From assembly GCA_031291445.1 (NCBI GenBank), contig JARLJA010000147.1:1-64000 (forward strand): DNA of 64,000 nucleotides, read 5' to 3'. The stretch's first letter is position 1. Each line of letters opens with the position of its first letter. The notes below the pieces were generated by a model that saw nothing but the letters and a program-made list of their open reading frames with translations, searched no databases and was not told where the DNA came from. The position numbers and the translations under genes are program-made. The DNA is from Xanthobacteraceae bacterium (GTDB lineage Bacteria; Pseudomonadota; Alphaproteobacteria; Rhizobiales; Xanthobacteraceae). Shown here piece after piece: positions 18,817 to 28,294 of this stretch.

Positions 18817-20081
18817 CACCGCTGCTCGTCCGGCGTTGGCGCGGCGGGAATGACGCCGGCCTCGATCCAGCGATCGAAGATGGAGAGCACCGTCGCAACG
18901 AAGGCCGGGCTGTTGATGTGTTGCGGGATCTCGTGCAGCTCGACCGGGGCGCGGATCGCGCCGCGCATCTCGTCGACGAAGGCGGCGAGCCCCTCCGGGT
19001 CGTGGAATGCCTCGCCCTCCCGGTCCCATTGCTGGACCCCGCCGGTCGGCAGGACGAAGGCCACCGGCGCGGTTGCCATGGCGAGCTTGTCGGCGACCGC
19101 CCGGGCGATGCCGCGGCGGTCCCGCGGCCGCGAGGTGGCTGATGCGAGCAGGCGGTTGTGGGCATGGACCGGACGACCGGCAAGCTCGGCGGGGATCGGC
19201 TGCCAGGTCGGGAAATCGATCATGTCGATGGCGCCGGGGGCGACGATCTGGGGAATCCCGGCCTTGCCGGCATTGGTCAGGCGGTCCTGTCCCGAACCGA
19301 CCACCGAGCCCAGGAACTGGTTGGCGACCTCCTGCAGGCTGAGATCGAGGATCACCGCGAAGCTGTGCTGGCTCGCCAGCGATTCCATGGCGCGGCCGCC
19401 CATGCCGGTGGTGTGGAAGATCACGACTTCGTAGCCACGGGCCTCGAGCTCGGGCTTGAGCGCGATGATGTAGTTCAGGCAGCTGGTGCCGAGCGAGGTC
19501 ACGGCGACCACAGGCCGTTCCGGCCGCGGCCGCCGTGCGCTGTTCGCGGCCCCGACCGCCGCGCCGCAGGCCTGGGACAGCACCGCCTTGCAGGTGGCGT
19601 TCAGGCCGTAGAGCCCGCCCGCCCACAGCATCATCATCAGGTCGGCGGCGATGCGCTCCGGCGGCAACAGATGCGAGAACGCGATGGTCGACACCACCAT
19701 CTTGGGAAGGCCCAGCGGCAGCGCCAGGGCGACGTCGAGCGCGAGATCGGTCCCCATGGTGCCGCCGATCGCGATCATGCCGTCGATGCCGCCGGAGTCG
19801 GACAGGCGGCGGGCCAGCCGGCAGGCACCGGCCGCCATCAGGGTCATGGACGAATTCTCGTCGCCGTCCGCGATCATCGCCGGGATCGAGGTCCCGGCCG
19901 CGGCGGCGATGGCATGCTTGTCGTAGTGCGGCGCATAGGGCGGATCGCCGAGCACGCTGACGTCCATCATGACCGCTTCGCCGCCGGCGGCAACGATGCA
20001 GTCCTGCATGAAGAGCAGTTCGTCGGCCTTGGTGTCACCGGTGCCGATGACCAGCAGGCGCGGGCGGGATTGCGTGGTCAT
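18816..20081 (-). CDS. Tm-1-like ATP-binding (UPF0261) protein
   Basis: 421 residues from the ATG at 20081 (MTTQSRPRLLVIGTGDTKA); longer in-frame extensions to 20282 are unlike the family. GTGDTKADEL at the N-terminus, the glycine-rich GMIAIGGTMGTDLAL and the C-terminal HINSPAF with an Asp-Glu-Met helix are characteristic of the bacterial relatives of tomato Tm-1. The N-terminal half of Tm-1 binds ATP and the viral helicase; the bacterial function is not established. In many genomes the partner is a TIM-barrel phosphoenolpyruvate-mutase-like protein; here the coupled partner is a HAD hydrolase and a transaminase instead. First gene of the leftward operon. Confidence 0.85.
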   Translation of the reverse strand: MTTQSRPRLLVIGTGDTKADELLFMQDCIVAAGGEAVMMDVSVLGDPPYAPHYDKHAIAAAAGTSIPAMIADGDENSSMTLMAAGACRLARRLSDSGGIDGMIAIGGTMGTDLALDVALALPLGLPKMVVSTIAFSHLLPPERIAADLMMMLWAGGLYGLNATCKAVLSQACGAAVGAANSARRPRPERPVVAVTSLGTSCLNYIIALKPELEARGYEVVIFHTTGMGGRAMESLASQHSFAVILDLSLQEVANQFLGSVVGSGQDRLTNAGKAGIPQIVAPGAIDMIDFPTWQPIPAELAGRPVHAHNRLLASATSRPRDRRGIARAVADKLAMATAPVAFVLPTGGVQQWDREGEAFHDPEGLAAFVDEMRGAIRAPVELHEIPQHINSPAFVATVLSIFDRWIEAGVIPAAPTPDEQR

Positions 20082-20299
20082 GGTCGCGAAAAGTGCCTTG
20101 TCCGATGTCCCGGCCGGATCGCTGGTACGATGCGGCCCGAGAACGCGTGCGCCCGTCAAGCGGCCGCGCGGCAAGGTAGGGGCCTCTTTGGCTTGGAGAT
20201 ATCCACCTATCGGTGGATTGTGGCCGGGTGCACAGGCTCGCAAGAAGGCGATCGTGCCGCATGTCCGGCGGCCATCCCTCAAGGCCTGACGGTGCCAGG

Positions 20300-21778
20300 A
20301 TGCAGCAAGCGCAGATCGATCAGTTGAGACGGGTCGCGATCCCCGAGCAAAGCCATTTTGTCGCCGGCCGGGCTTTTGCGGGGACGGACGGCGGGCGGCT
20401 CGACGTGATCTCGCCGATCGACGGGCAGCTTCTCACCACCATCGCCGACGGCAGTGCTGCGGATGTCGACGCCGCCGTCGGTGCCGCCCGGCAGGCCTTC
20501 GCCGCGTGGTCGGCCACCGCGCCGGCGGAGCGCAAGCGGGTGCTGCTGCGGTTCGCGGATCTGGTCGAACAGAACGCGCTGGAGCTGGCGGTGCTGGGGG
20601 TGCGCGACAACGGCACCGAGATCGGCATGGCCTACCGGGCCGAGCCGCTCTCCTCCGCCGGCACGATCCGCTACTATGCCGAGGCCGTCGACAAGGTCTA
20701 TGGCGAGATCGCGCCGACCGGTCACGGCACGCTCGGCCTCGTTCACCGCGAGCCGCTCGGCGTGGTCGGCGTGATCGTGCCGTGGAATTTCCCCCTGATG
20801 ATCGGGGCCTGGAAGATCGCACCGGCGCTGGCGGCGGGCAATACGGTGGTGGTCAAGCCGCCGGAGATCGCCTCGTTGACGCTGCTGCGCCTTGCCGCGC
20901 TGGCCAGCGAAGCCGGCCTGCCGGACGGCGTGCTCAACGTCATCACCGGCCGTGGCGGGTGCGCCGGTGAGGCGCTGGCGCTGCACATGGATGTCGATGT
21001 CATCGCCTTCACCGGCTCCGGCGCGGTCGGCCGGCGGCTGCTCGAGTCATCCGCGCGCTCGAACCTGAAGCGGGTCTATCTCGAGCTGGGCGGCAAATCC
21101 CCCAATGTCGTGTTCGCCGACGCGCCCGACATCAGGCAGGCGGCGAAGGTCTCAGTGAACGGCATCTTCCGCAATTCCGGACAGGTCTGCGTCGCGGGGT
21201 CGCGGCTGCTGGTGCAGGCGTCGGTCTACGATCGCTTCATGGCCGAAATGCTTGAAGTCACCGCACGGCTGAAGGTCGGCGATCCGCTCGATCTGACGTC
21301 GGACATCGGCGCGGTGTCGAGCGCGGCCCAGCTGCACAAGAACCTCGACGCGGTCGCGCTGGCGGAGCGCGAAGGCGCGGTGCGGCTGACCGGCGGCGAA
21401 CAGCTCCATAAGGACAGCGGCGGCACCTACATGGCGCCCACGGTCTTCGCCGAGGTGACGCCCGACATGACGCTGGCGCGCGAGGAGGTGTTCGGGCCGG
21501 TGCTGGCGGTCACCCGCTTCGACGACGAGGCCGACGCGGTCCGGCTCGCCAACGCCACCACCTACGGGCTCGCCGCAGCGGTGTGGACCGGCAACCTGTC
21601 GACCGCGCATCGCATGGTGCGGGCGATCAAAGCCGGGGTGGTCCATGTCAACACCTACGGCGGCACCGACATCACGGTTCCGCTGGGCGGCTTCAGGCAG
21701 TCCGGCTTCGGACGCGACAAGTCGCTGCATGCGCTCGCCGAGTACACCGACCTCAAGACCGCCTGGATCGCGCTGTGA
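20300..21778 (+). CDS. NAD(P)-dependent aldehyde dehydrogenase
   Basis: 492 residues. VPWNFPLM (160-167) is the cofactor-binding loop, FTGSGAVGRRL (238-248) the Rossmann turn, the general base is E262 in LELGGKSPN, and the nucleophile is C297 in NSGQVCVAGSR. The sequence resembles gamma-aminobutyraldehyde/gamma-glutamyl-aminobutyraldehyde dehydrogenases (PuuC-like), which oxidise amine-derived aldehydes to acids. The start at 20300 gives family length; an upstream in-frame start at 20213 overlaps the divergent promoter. It overlaps the next gene by four bases (GTGA). Divergent from the Tm-1-like operon, so the two units are likely co-regulated. Confidence 0.9.
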   Translation: MQQAQIDQLRRVAIPEQSHFVAGRAFAGTDGGRLDVISPIDGQLLTTIADGSAADVDAAVGAARQAFAAWSATAPAERKRVLLRFADLVEQNALELAVLGVRDNGTEIGMAYRAEPLSSAGTIRYYAEAVDKVYGEIAPTGHGTLGLVHREPLGVVGVIVPWNFPLMIGAWKIAPALAAGNTVVVKPPEIASLTLLRLAALASEAGLPDGVLNVITGRGGCAGEALALHMDVDVIAFTGSGAVGRRLLESSARSNLKRVYLELGGKSPNVVFADAPDIRQAAKVSVNGIFRNSGQVCVAGSRLLVQASVYDRFMAEMLEVTARLKVGDPLDLTSDIGAVSSAAQLHKNLDAVALAEREGAVRLTGGEQLHKDSGGTYMAPTVFAEVTPDMTLAREEVFGPVLAVTRFDDEADAVRLANATTYGLAAAVWTGNLSTAHRMVRAIKAGVVHVNTYGGTDITVPLGGFRQSGFGRDKSLHALAEYTDLKTAWIAL

Positions 21779-23151
21779 CGGCCGTTGCAGAAACGCTGGG
21801 CGCGTTGATCGACGCCGAGCAGGACCGCTTCGCGCGACTTCATCCGCACTCGGCGGCGGCGTGGCGGCAGGGCAGGGCGCACTATCTCTACGGTGCGCCG
21901 TCGCACTGGATGCGGCGCTGGGCGGGTGGATTCCCGATCTATGTCGACAGCGCCGCCGGCGCGCATATTCGCGACATCGACGGGCTCGACTATGTCGACT
22001 TCTGCCTGGGCGACACCGGCGGCATGTGCGGTCACGCCGTGGAAAGCGTGACGCAGGCGGTCACCCGCCAATTGGCGCGCGGCGCCACGCTGATGCTGCC
22101 GACCGAGGACAGCCTCTGGCTCGGGGCCGAACTGTCGCGGCGATTCGGTCCGCGATACTGGACGCTGACGACGTCGGCCACCGATGCCAACCGCGGCGCG
22201 ATCCGCATCTCGCGGATGATCACCGGGCGCACCAAGGTTCTGGTGTTCTCCGGCTGCTACCATGGCGGCGTCGAGGAGGCCCATGTCGAGATCCGCGACG
22301 GCCGGGTAGGGTTACGCAACATGATCCATCCCAACGGGGTCGATCACGCCGGGGTCGCCAAGGTCGTCGAGTTCAACGATGTCGCGGCGCTCGAGGCCGC
22401 GCTCGCTCCGGGCGACGTGGCCTGCGTACTGACCGAGCCGGTCATGACCAATTTCGGCATGATTCCGGTCGCGGACGGCTTTCATCAGGTGCTGCGCGAC
22501 CTGACTCGGCGCTCCGGCACCGTGCTGATCATCGACGAGACGCACACGCTGTCGTGCGGCGTCGGCGGCTACACGCAGCTCCATGGGCTCGACCCCGACA
22601 TCTTCGTTGCCGGCAAGGCGATCGCCGGCGGACTTCCCGCCGGGATCTTCGGCGTGAGCGGGGAAATCGCGGAGCGGCTCTGGGCTATGATTCCCCGGGC
22701 CAATCCGCGGCTGCGCCAATCGGCCCATTTCGGCATCGGCGGCACGCTCGCCGGCAGCGCGGTGACGGTTGCGGCCATGCGCGCGGCGCTCGAGACCGCT
22801 CTGACGCCGCAGAATTACGAACGCATGATCGCCACTGCGGCGCAGCTGGCCGACGCGGCGCGGCGCGTCATCGCCAGCCATGGCTTGCCCTGGCACGTCA
22901 CCCAGATCGGCGCCCGGGCCGAGATCATGTTCATGCCCGAGCCGCCCCGAAATGGCGCCGACGTGATCGCCCATCGGCAGGGCGATCTGGAGACGCTGCT
23001 TCATGCCTTCTATATCAACGAGGGCATCCTGGTGACGCCGTTCCACACCATGTTCCTCATGTGCCCCGCGACAGCGTCGAGCGACGTCGATCTCCATACC
23101 GGCGTCTTCGAGCGCTTCATCGGTCTGCTGCGGCGCGCGGGTGTGATCTGA
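21775..23151 (+). CDS. class III aminotransferase (glutamate-1-semialdehyde aminomutase-like)
   Basis: 458 residues with a GTG start overlapping the aldehyde dehydrogenase stop as GTGA, indicating translational coupling. The PLP-binding Asp is in LIIDETHT (D254) and the Schiff-base Lys is K281 in FVAGKAIAGG. The glycine-rich FCLGDTGGMCGH region and the ICP-less C-terminus resemble HemL-like transaminases rather than true HemL. It probably removes an amino group from an amino acid or amine whose aldehyde product goes to the coupled dehydrogenase. Very short gap to the convergent ald gene. Confidence 0.85.
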   Translation: MTAVAETLGALIDAEQDRFARLHPHSAAAWRQGRAHYLYGAPSHWMRRWAGGFPIYVDSAAGAHIRDIDGLDYVDFCLGDTGGMCGHAVESVTQAVTRQLARGATLMLPTEDSLWLGAELSRRFGPRYWTLTTSATDANRGAIRISRMITGRTKVLVFSGCYHGGVEEAHVEIRDGRVGLRNMIHPNGVDHAGVAKVVEFNDVAALEAALAPGDVACVLTEPVMTNFGMIPVADGFHQVLRDLTRRSGTVLIIDETHTLSCGVGGYTQLHGLDPDIFVAGKAIAGGLPAGIFGVSGEIAERLWAMIPRANPRLRQSAHFGIGGTLAGSAVTVAAMRAALETALTPQNYERMIATAAQLADAARRVIASHGLPWHVTQIGARAEIMFMPEPPRNGADVIAHRQGDLETLLHAFYINEGILVTPFHTMFLMCPATASSDVDLHTGVFERFIGLLRRAGVI

Positions 23152-23175
23152 AGCGCCGTGATCGCCGGCGGAGAG

Positions 23176-24294
23176 TCAAGCAGCAAGCGCGTGGCCCGCG
23201 CCGACACAAGGATAGCCGAGCGCCCGGGCGACCGGGTCGCATGTGACATGCCCCTTGTAGACGTTGAGCCCGCGACACAGATGCGGATCGTCGCGCATCG
23301 CGGCTTCGGCGCCCTTGCCGGCAAGGGCGAGCACGTGGGGCAAGGTCGCGCTGGTCAGCGCGTAGGTCGAGGTGCGGGCGAGGGCACCCGGCATGTTGGT
23401 GACGCAGTAATGCACGATGCCGTCCACCACGTAGGTCGGCTCGGCATGGGTGGTCGGACGCGAGGTTTCGAAGCAGCCGCCCTGGTCGATGGCGACGTCG
23501 ACCAGGACCGAGCCCGGCCGCATGTCCCGAAGGTTGGCCCGGCTCACCAGCTTGGGGGCCGCAGCGCCGGGAATGAGCACGGCGCCGATGACGAGATCGG
23601 CGTCGCGCAGTTCGTCCCGGATCGCCTGGGCGGTGGAGCAGCGAATCCTGGCTCGGCCCTCGAAATGATTGGCCAGACGCTCGATCGCGTTGGGATCGCG
23701 ATCGAGGATCACGACGTTGGCCTGCAGCCCAACCGCCATCTGCGCCGCGTTGAAGCCGGCGACCCCGCCGCCGATGATCACGACCTTGCCCGGACTGACG
23801 CCGGGGACGCCGCCGAGCAGGATGCCGCTGCCGCCGTGGGCCTTCTCCAGCGCGCTGGCGCCGGCGTGCACCGCCATCCGGCCGGCGACCTGGCTCATCG
23901 GCTTCAGCAGCGGGAGCCCGCCGCGATCGTCGGTGACCGTTTCGTAGGCGATGCAGGTGGCGCCGCTGCGCATGAGGTCGTCGGTCTGCTCGCGATCGGC
24001 AGCGAGGTGGAGATAGGTGAACAGGACCTGGCCCGACCGCAGCAGCCTCCGCTCGGCGGCCTGGGGCTCCTTGACCTTGACGATGAGGTCGGCCCGTTCG
24101 AAGACGTCATTGGCCGTGGCCGCGAGCTCGGCGCCCGCGTTCAGGTACAGCTCGTCGCCGGCCCCGATGCCGGCGCCCGCGTCGTGCTCCACCAGCACGC
24201 GATGACCGTGCGCAGTCAGGTCGCCCACACTCTCGGGGGTCAACCCGACGCGATATTCGTGGTTCTTGGTTTCCTTCGGCACGCCGATCAGCAT
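23176..24294 (-). CDS. ald: alanine dehydrogenase
   Basis: 372 residues, family length. The N-terminus [20 protein letters not shown], the catalytic Lys in IVKVKEPQ, and the NAD-binding [16 protein letters not shown] at about residue 174 identify L-alanine dehydrogenase, which reversibly converts alanine and NAD to pyruvate, ammonia and NADH. The nearby transaminases would make alanine from pyruvate, so this enzyme can recycle the amino acceptor. It is divergently transcribed from an Lrp/AsnC regulator, the usual ald/aldR arrangement. Confidence 0.95.
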   Translation of the reverse strand: MLIGVPKETKNHEYRVGLTPESVGDLTAHGHRVLVEHDAGAGIGAGDELYLNAGAELAATANDVFERADLIVKVKEPQAAERRLLRSGQVLFTYLHLAADREQTDDLMRSGATCIAYETVTDDRGGLPLLKPMSQVAGRMAVHAGASALEKAHGGSGILLGGVPGVSPGKVVIIGGGVAGFNAAQMAVGLQANVVILDRDPNAIERLANHFEGRARIRCSTAQAIRDELRDADLVIGAVLIPGAAAPKLVSRANLRDMRPGSVLVDVAIDQGGCFETSRPTTHAEPTYVVDGIVHYCVTNMPGALARTSTYALTSATLPHVLALAGKGAEAAMRDDPHLCRGLNVYKGHVTCDPVARALGYPCVGAGHALAA

Positions 24295-24413
24295 CTGAGA
24301 GTCTCCGTTGAGGTCGCGCTACACTAGCGGCGTCGGCCCGGCGAAAATTCCCGATTTGCGTTTGCGGTGGCCCGATCGATGAGAGAAAATTCGAAAAACA
24401 GGCGGTTCGTCGA
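24295..24413. promoter_or_regulatory. divergent ald / Lrp-AsnC control region
   Basis: 119 bases. TTCGAA at 24390 and TTCGTCGAA at 24406 form an inverted pair close to the regulator start, and AAAATTC occurs twice (about 24350 and 24386). These AT-rich arms are candidates for regulator binding. No further feature is visible. Confidence 0.4.
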
Positions 24414-24881
24414 ATGAAATTCCAAATGGACGATCTCGACAGGCGGCTGCTCGACGCGCTCCAGCGCGATTGCCGTCAGTCGATGGCGGAGCTGTCGGCA
24501 AAGGTGGGTCTTTCGTCATCGGCCTGCCACCGACGCGTTGGCCTGCTCGAGGAGGCTGGCGTCATCTCGCGATATGTTGCCGTCCTCGATCCCGCGACGC
24601 TTGGGCTCGGCATCGAATTCAACGTCGAGATCAGCCTGAATTCGCAGACCGACGAGGCGCTGGCCGCGTTCGAGAAAGCCGTCAACCGTGTGCCGGAGAT
24701 CCTCGAATGTCACTTGGTGACGGGCGGCGCGGACTACATCCTGCGCATCGCCGCGCGCAACATCGCCGATTATGAGCGCGTGCACCGCGAGCGCATCGGC
24801 CGGCTGCCGCACGTGGCCCGCATCGAATCGAGCCTGCGGCTGCGCACAGTGAAACGCTGGCAGGGATACGTGGTGAGGTGA
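24414..24881 (+). CDS. Lrp/AsnC-family transcriptional regulator of alanine dehydrogenase
   Basis: 155 residues. N-terminal HTH from about residue 5 to 60 (LDRRLLDALQRDCRQSMAEL, SSSACHRRVGLLEEAGVI), then a RAM/AsnC ligand-binding domain with the conserved VTGGADYILRI stretch. It sits divergently to ald and is therefore probably an AldR-type activator responding to alanine. The stop is followed by a strong hairpin shared with the convergent MFS gene. Confidence 0.9.
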   Translation: MKFQMDDLDRRLLDALQRDCRQSMAELSAKVGLSSSACHRRVGLLEEAGVISRYVAVLDPATLGLGIEFNVEISLNSQTDEALAAFEKAVNRVPEILECHLVTGGADYILRIAARNIADYERVHRERIGRLPHVARIESSLRLRTVKRWQGYVVR

Positions 24882-24973
24882 GCGGCGCCGGCCGCCAATG
24901 GCCTGACGTTGTTGAGGCTGCCGACTTGACTGCGGGTAGCCAGTCGCTACTGGCGAGGCCGGCCCAGACGCGA

Positions 24974-25002
24974 GAGCCCGGCACGATGATCGTGCCGGGC
25001 TC
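24974..25002. terminator. bidirectional terminator hairpin between convergent genes
   Basis: GAGCCCGGCACGAT at 24974-24987 is repeated inverted at 24989-25002. This is a perfect near-continuous palindrome whose practical loop is the central ATGAT. It lies between the stops of the Lrp/AsnC gene (24881) and the MFS gene (25047). Confidence 0.7.
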
Positions 25003-25046
25003 ACGTGACGCCGCCTACGAAGGCGAGGTCAAACGACCTCGTCAGG

Positions 25047-26321
25047 TCATTCGGCCGGGCTGCCGACTACCGAGGCCTGCTGGCCGGAGGGCTCGCGGGC
25101 GAGGATGAGCAGCAGTCCGACGATGATCGCCTCGATGACCGCGAAGGCGACGAAGGCGCCCGTAAACGAGCCGGCTGAGGCATTGATGATCGCGCCCATC
25201 AGCCAGGGGGCCACGAACGCCGAGAAGATGCCGAACACCTCGGCGTAGCCGATCGCAGCCGGCGCCAAGGCGTCGGAATACTTCTCGCTCAGCAGTGCGA
25301 AGATCGCGCCGCCGCCGAGCAGCGCAAGGCCGCTGAGGGAGGCGAACACCAGCAGCGCCGTGAACGGCATCGGTGTGACCACGCTCCACAGGAACATCAC
25401 CGCGGTCAGGAATGCGAGGAACGCGGTGAACTTGATCATGAAGGGCTTGCCGAACCGATCGGACATGTAGCCGCCGATCACCAGGAACACCACCTGCGAC
25501 AGACCCATGACCGTGCCGATGATGGCGCCGGCCTCGGGGGGCATGTGCTGCACGGTGATGAAGGCCGGCACCACCCAGGTTGCGGTGCCGGCGATCGCGA
25601 AGGTGCAAGCGACGATGCCGAAACCGCCGACCGCGATCCATTTCGAGCGGAAGATCTCGGCGAGCGGCATCGATTGGTGGACCGTCTCGTTGCTCCAGCT
25701 GAAGTTGGCGATGCCGATCTCGCGCGGGCCGCTGCGCACCACCAGCGCGTCGAGCACGGCGACGATCAGCGTGCCCGCCGCCAGCACCGCGAAGAAGGTC
25801 CGCCAGTTGGTGGCCAGCGTCAGCGGGATGCCGAGCGCGAAATCGAGCGTGATGGCGAGGCTGTAGGCGGCGAGGATCATGCCGACCACCGAGCCGCGGC
25901 GGCTCTGGGGAAACCAGCCGAAGATCAGCTTCATGTTGCCGATGAAGATGCCGGCGTCGAAGAAGCCGATGATCAGCCGCAGCGCCACCAGCTGGACGTA
26001 GCTCTGCACAAATACCTGCAGAACCATGCCGATGCCGGTGCCCGCGAGCCCGATCAGCAGCATGTTGCGCGCCGACATCGAGCGGCTGACCGGTGACCAC
26101 ACCACCATGCCGATGCCGTAGGTGAGGGCGAAGATGCCCTGGGCGAGGCCCGCTTCCGCTGGGTTGAGCTTCAGCGTTTCGGACACGAAGGGCAGCACGG
26201 CGGCGAAGGCGTACCAGTCGGCGGCGAGAAAGATCTCGCACAGGATGGCGAGCACGAGCATTCCTTTTTGCCAGCCGGAAATCCTCTGGCGGTCGGTGTC
26301 GGCGATGGTGGTCCAGGTCAT
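25047..26321 (-). CDS. MFS transporter
   Basis: 424 residues with about 12 hydrophobic segments. Residues 20-60 form TM1 (LAILCEIFLAADWYAFAAVL), and a loop resembling the MFS signature follows TM2 (VWSPVSRSMSARN). A second similar loop, YMSDRFGKPF, is in the C-terminal half. It is probably an inner-membrane importer of an organic acid or aromatic compound, judged from the catabolic operon. It is the last gene of a leftward unit starting at 29527 (monooxygenase, FMN reductase, alpha/beta hydrolase, cupin). Confidence 0.87.
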   Translation of the reverse strand: MTWTTIADTDRQRISGWQKGMLVLAILCEIFLAADWYAFAAVLPFVSETLKLNPAEAGLAQGIFALTYGIGMVVWSPVSRSMSARNMLLIGLAGTGIGMVLQVFVQSYVQLVALRLIIGFFDAGIFIGNMKLIFGWFPQSRRGSVVGMILAAYSLAITLDFALGIPLTLATNWRTFFAVLAAGTLIVAVLDALVVRSGPREIGIANFSWSNETVHQSMPLAEIFRSKWIAVGGFGIVACTFAIAGTATWVVPAFITVQHMPPEAGAIIGTVMGLSQVVFLVIGGYMSDRFGKPFMIKFTAFLAFLTAVMFLWSVVTPMPFTALLVFASLSGLALLGGGAIFALLSEKYSDALAPAAIGYAEVFGIFSAFVAPWLMGAIINASAGSFTGAFVAFAVIEAIIVGLLLILAREPSGQQASVVGSPAE

Positions 26322-26369
26322 GGTCGGTCCTCGTGGGTTTGAGCGACAGCGATGAAGTGGAGAGCGGCG

Positions 26370-26813
26370 TCAGGCCGGCGGCGGCAGGAAGTCGACCTCG
26401 TGCTGGGCGGCGATGCGCACCACCTCGGCCGGATCGGGAACGTTGTGGATGCGCGCGAACAGCTCCTTGAGCGACCGGGTCGGCGTCACCCAGAACAGGC
26501 TGGTGGCGGTCTCGCCGGACTTGTTGAAGATGCCGTGCGGCAGCCCTCTGGGCATGCGGACGAGGTCGCCGGCCTTGGCGACGAAGTCCTTGCCGTCGAG
26601 CCAGAGGTCGTAGCGCCCGCTCAGGACGTAGACGAATTCGTCCTGGGTCGGATGGACGTGGGGCGGCACGAAGGTGCCGCTCGGGAACACGGCGTGCCAC
26701 GCCATGGAGTCGTCGGACTGCTGCTTGAGGGTGTAGGTCTGGCCCAGGATGTTCCAGATGATGTTGTCATAGCCTTCGCTGGCGGGGGTGACGCCCGGGG
26801 GCATGTCGGTCAT
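26370..26813 (-). CDS. cupin-domain protein
   Basis: 147 residues from the ATG at 26813. A conserved beta-barrel runs from FPSGTFVPPHVHPTQDEFVYVLSG (His-x-His and Glu metal-ligand motif) to the second motif GDLVRMPRGLPHGIFN. It is a single-domain cupin, either a small dioxygenase/isomerase or a binding protein; the family does not fix the reaction. It sits between the MFS transporter and an alpha/beta hydrolase in the monooxygenase operon and may handle an intermediate of that pathway. Confidence 0.85.
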   Translation of the reverse strand: MTDMPPGVTPASEGYDNIIWNILGQTYTLKQQSDDSMAWHAVFPSGTFVPPHVHPTQDEFVYVLSGRYDLWLDGKDFVAKAGDLVRMPRGLPHGIFNKSGETATSLFWVTPTRSLKELFARIHNVPDPAEVVRIAAQHEVDFLPPPA

Positions 26814-26860
26814 GGTCTTTTCCTTTGTGTTCAGGTGATGGGGTCGTTCGGTCCGCCGGT

Positions 26861-27667
26861 TCACCCGGCGAGGAATTCAACGACGTGGTTGCCGGCGGTG
26901 GGCGTTTCCTCAAAGACGAGATGTCCGGTGGCCGGCACGAGCTGCAGGTGCCCGTCCGGGAGCGCCGCCATCCAGGCCTGGGCCTGGGCGGTCGGACGCA
27001 GGCGGTCCTGGGCGCCCCACAGCACCAGCGCCGGCATCCTGAGCCGGTGCAGCCAGTTGCCGAGCTTGGGATTGCCCTGCGGATCGTTGCGGATCAGCTT
27101 GGCGAAGCCGGTGACTTCGCGCCCGAGGCGGGCGTCGAACGTGGGATCCGGCGCCTGCGGGAAATAGCGCAGCGCCGCCGCGGGATCGTGGGCCAGATAG
27201 GACGGCAGGTCCTGCGGCGCGATCTCGAACAGGCCCGGCGCTGGAGCAGCCGGCACGACGAGACCGGCAGGCGCCACCAGCACCAGCCGCCGCACCCGCT
27301 GCGGCTGGCGGATGGCGAATTCGGCGGCAATCCATCCGCCGAGCGAGAACCCGGCGAGGTCGAAGCGCTCCAGCCCCAGCCGGTCGAACAGATCCATGTA
27401 GTGCAGGACGTGGTCGTCGACGGTGTCGATCGCATCGGCGTCGCCGGTATCGCCGAAGCCGACGTGGAAGGGAATGATCACGGTGTGGTGCGCCGCCCAG
27501 GTGCGCGCCACGTCGAAGCCGGTGAAGGTACCGGTGCCGTGGAGGAACACCAGCGCCGGGCCGCTGCCGATCGAATGGACCACGGTCTTGACGCCATTGA
27601 TCTCGTATTCCGAGCGGATGAACCCGGTCATGTCGGGCGAGGAATTGGTAGCGACATCAAGCGTCAT
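26861..27667 (-). CDS. alpha/beta hydrolase (meta-cleavage-product-hydrolase-like)
   Basis: 268 residues. The oxyanion motif is LVFLHGTGTFTG, the nucleophile is in AGFSLGGWIAAEFA, an Asp follows in WGAQDRLRP, and the late His is in PATGHLVFEE, giving a complete catalytic triad. The sequence pattern resembles C-C bond hydrolases and esterases of aromatic degradation. In context it would cleave the product of the flavin monooxygenase. Cytoplasmic, with no signal peptide. Confidence 0.85.
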   Translation of the reverse strand: MTLDVATNSSPDMTGFIRSEYEINGVKTVVHSIGSGPALVFLHGTGTFTGFDVARTWAAHHTVIIPFHVGFGDTGDADAIDTVDDHVLHYMDLFDRLGLERFDLAGFSLGGWIAAEFAIRQPQRVRRLVLVAPAGLVVPAAPAPGLFEIAPQDLPSYLAHDPAAALRYFPQAPDPTFDARLGREVTGFAKLIRNDPQGNPKLGNWLHRLRMPALVLWGAQDRLRPTAQAQAWMAALPDGHLQLVPATGHLVFEETPTAGNHVVEFLAG

Positions 27668-27716
27668 CGAAGTCTCCAGTTGAAATGCGGCAAAGGGTGT
27701 TGGGCACGGGTCCCGT

Positions 27717-28265
27717 TCATGCGGCGTCCGCCCGGCGGCCCGCGAGATGGGCGGCGAATTGGTCGACGGCGTTGGCGATGCGGCCCGCGATGGCCGGTGG
27801 CAGCGGCTCTCCGTCCGTCATTTCCGCCGCGCTGGCGTAGATCGCCGTCGATATGGTGCAGGCTTCGAAAAAGCCGAACAGCGGGCGCAGCTGATGCTCG
27901 ACCACCAGCGAGTGGCGCAGCCCACCCCCGACCGCGGTCAGCAGCACCGGCCGGTTTCGCAGAGCGCCGACCTCGATGAGGTCGAATACGTGCTTGAACA
28001 GTCCCGGATAGGATCCCTGAAACACCGGCGTGCCGATGACGAGGCCGTCGGCGCGCTCGATCGCCTCGACGACGCCGCGTGCGGCGTCGCCGAGCGTGTC
28101 CCGGGTGAACGCGGCGATGCCGGGGCCGGCGTCCACCAGGTCCATGATGTCGACGGCGACGCCGTGGCGCTCCCGCAACCCGGCGCCGACGGCCTCCACC
28201 AGCGCGCGGGATTTGGCCGGGCGCCAGCTGTTGCCGCAGAAGCCGACGATATGGGGCGTGGTCAC
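27717..28265 (-). CDS. NADPH-dependent FMN reductase
   Basis: 182 residues from a GTG at 28265 preceded by AGAGGA seven bases upstream; no suitable ATG occurs without running back into the preceding gene. GFCGNSWRPAKSRALVEA at the N-terminus is the flavodoxin-like FMN-binding loop, and GTPVFQGSYPGLFKHVFDLI is characteristic of the SsuE/MsuE group. It supplies reduced flavin to a partner oxygenase. It is 29 bases from the monooxygenase gene, which strongly suggests a two-component monooxygenase system. Confidence 0.87.
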   Translation of the reverse strand: MTTPHIVGFCGNSWRPAKSRALVEAVGAGLRERHGVAVDIMDLVDAGPGIAAFTRDTLGDAARGVVEAIERADGLVIGTPVFQGSYPGLFKHVFDLIEVGALRNRPVLLTAVGGGLRHSLVVEHQLRPLFGFFEACTISTAIYASAAEMTDGEPLPPAIAGRIANAVDQFAAHLAGRRADAA

Positions 28266-28294
28266 GTCGCGTCCTCTCGATCCCGCCGCAGCGT

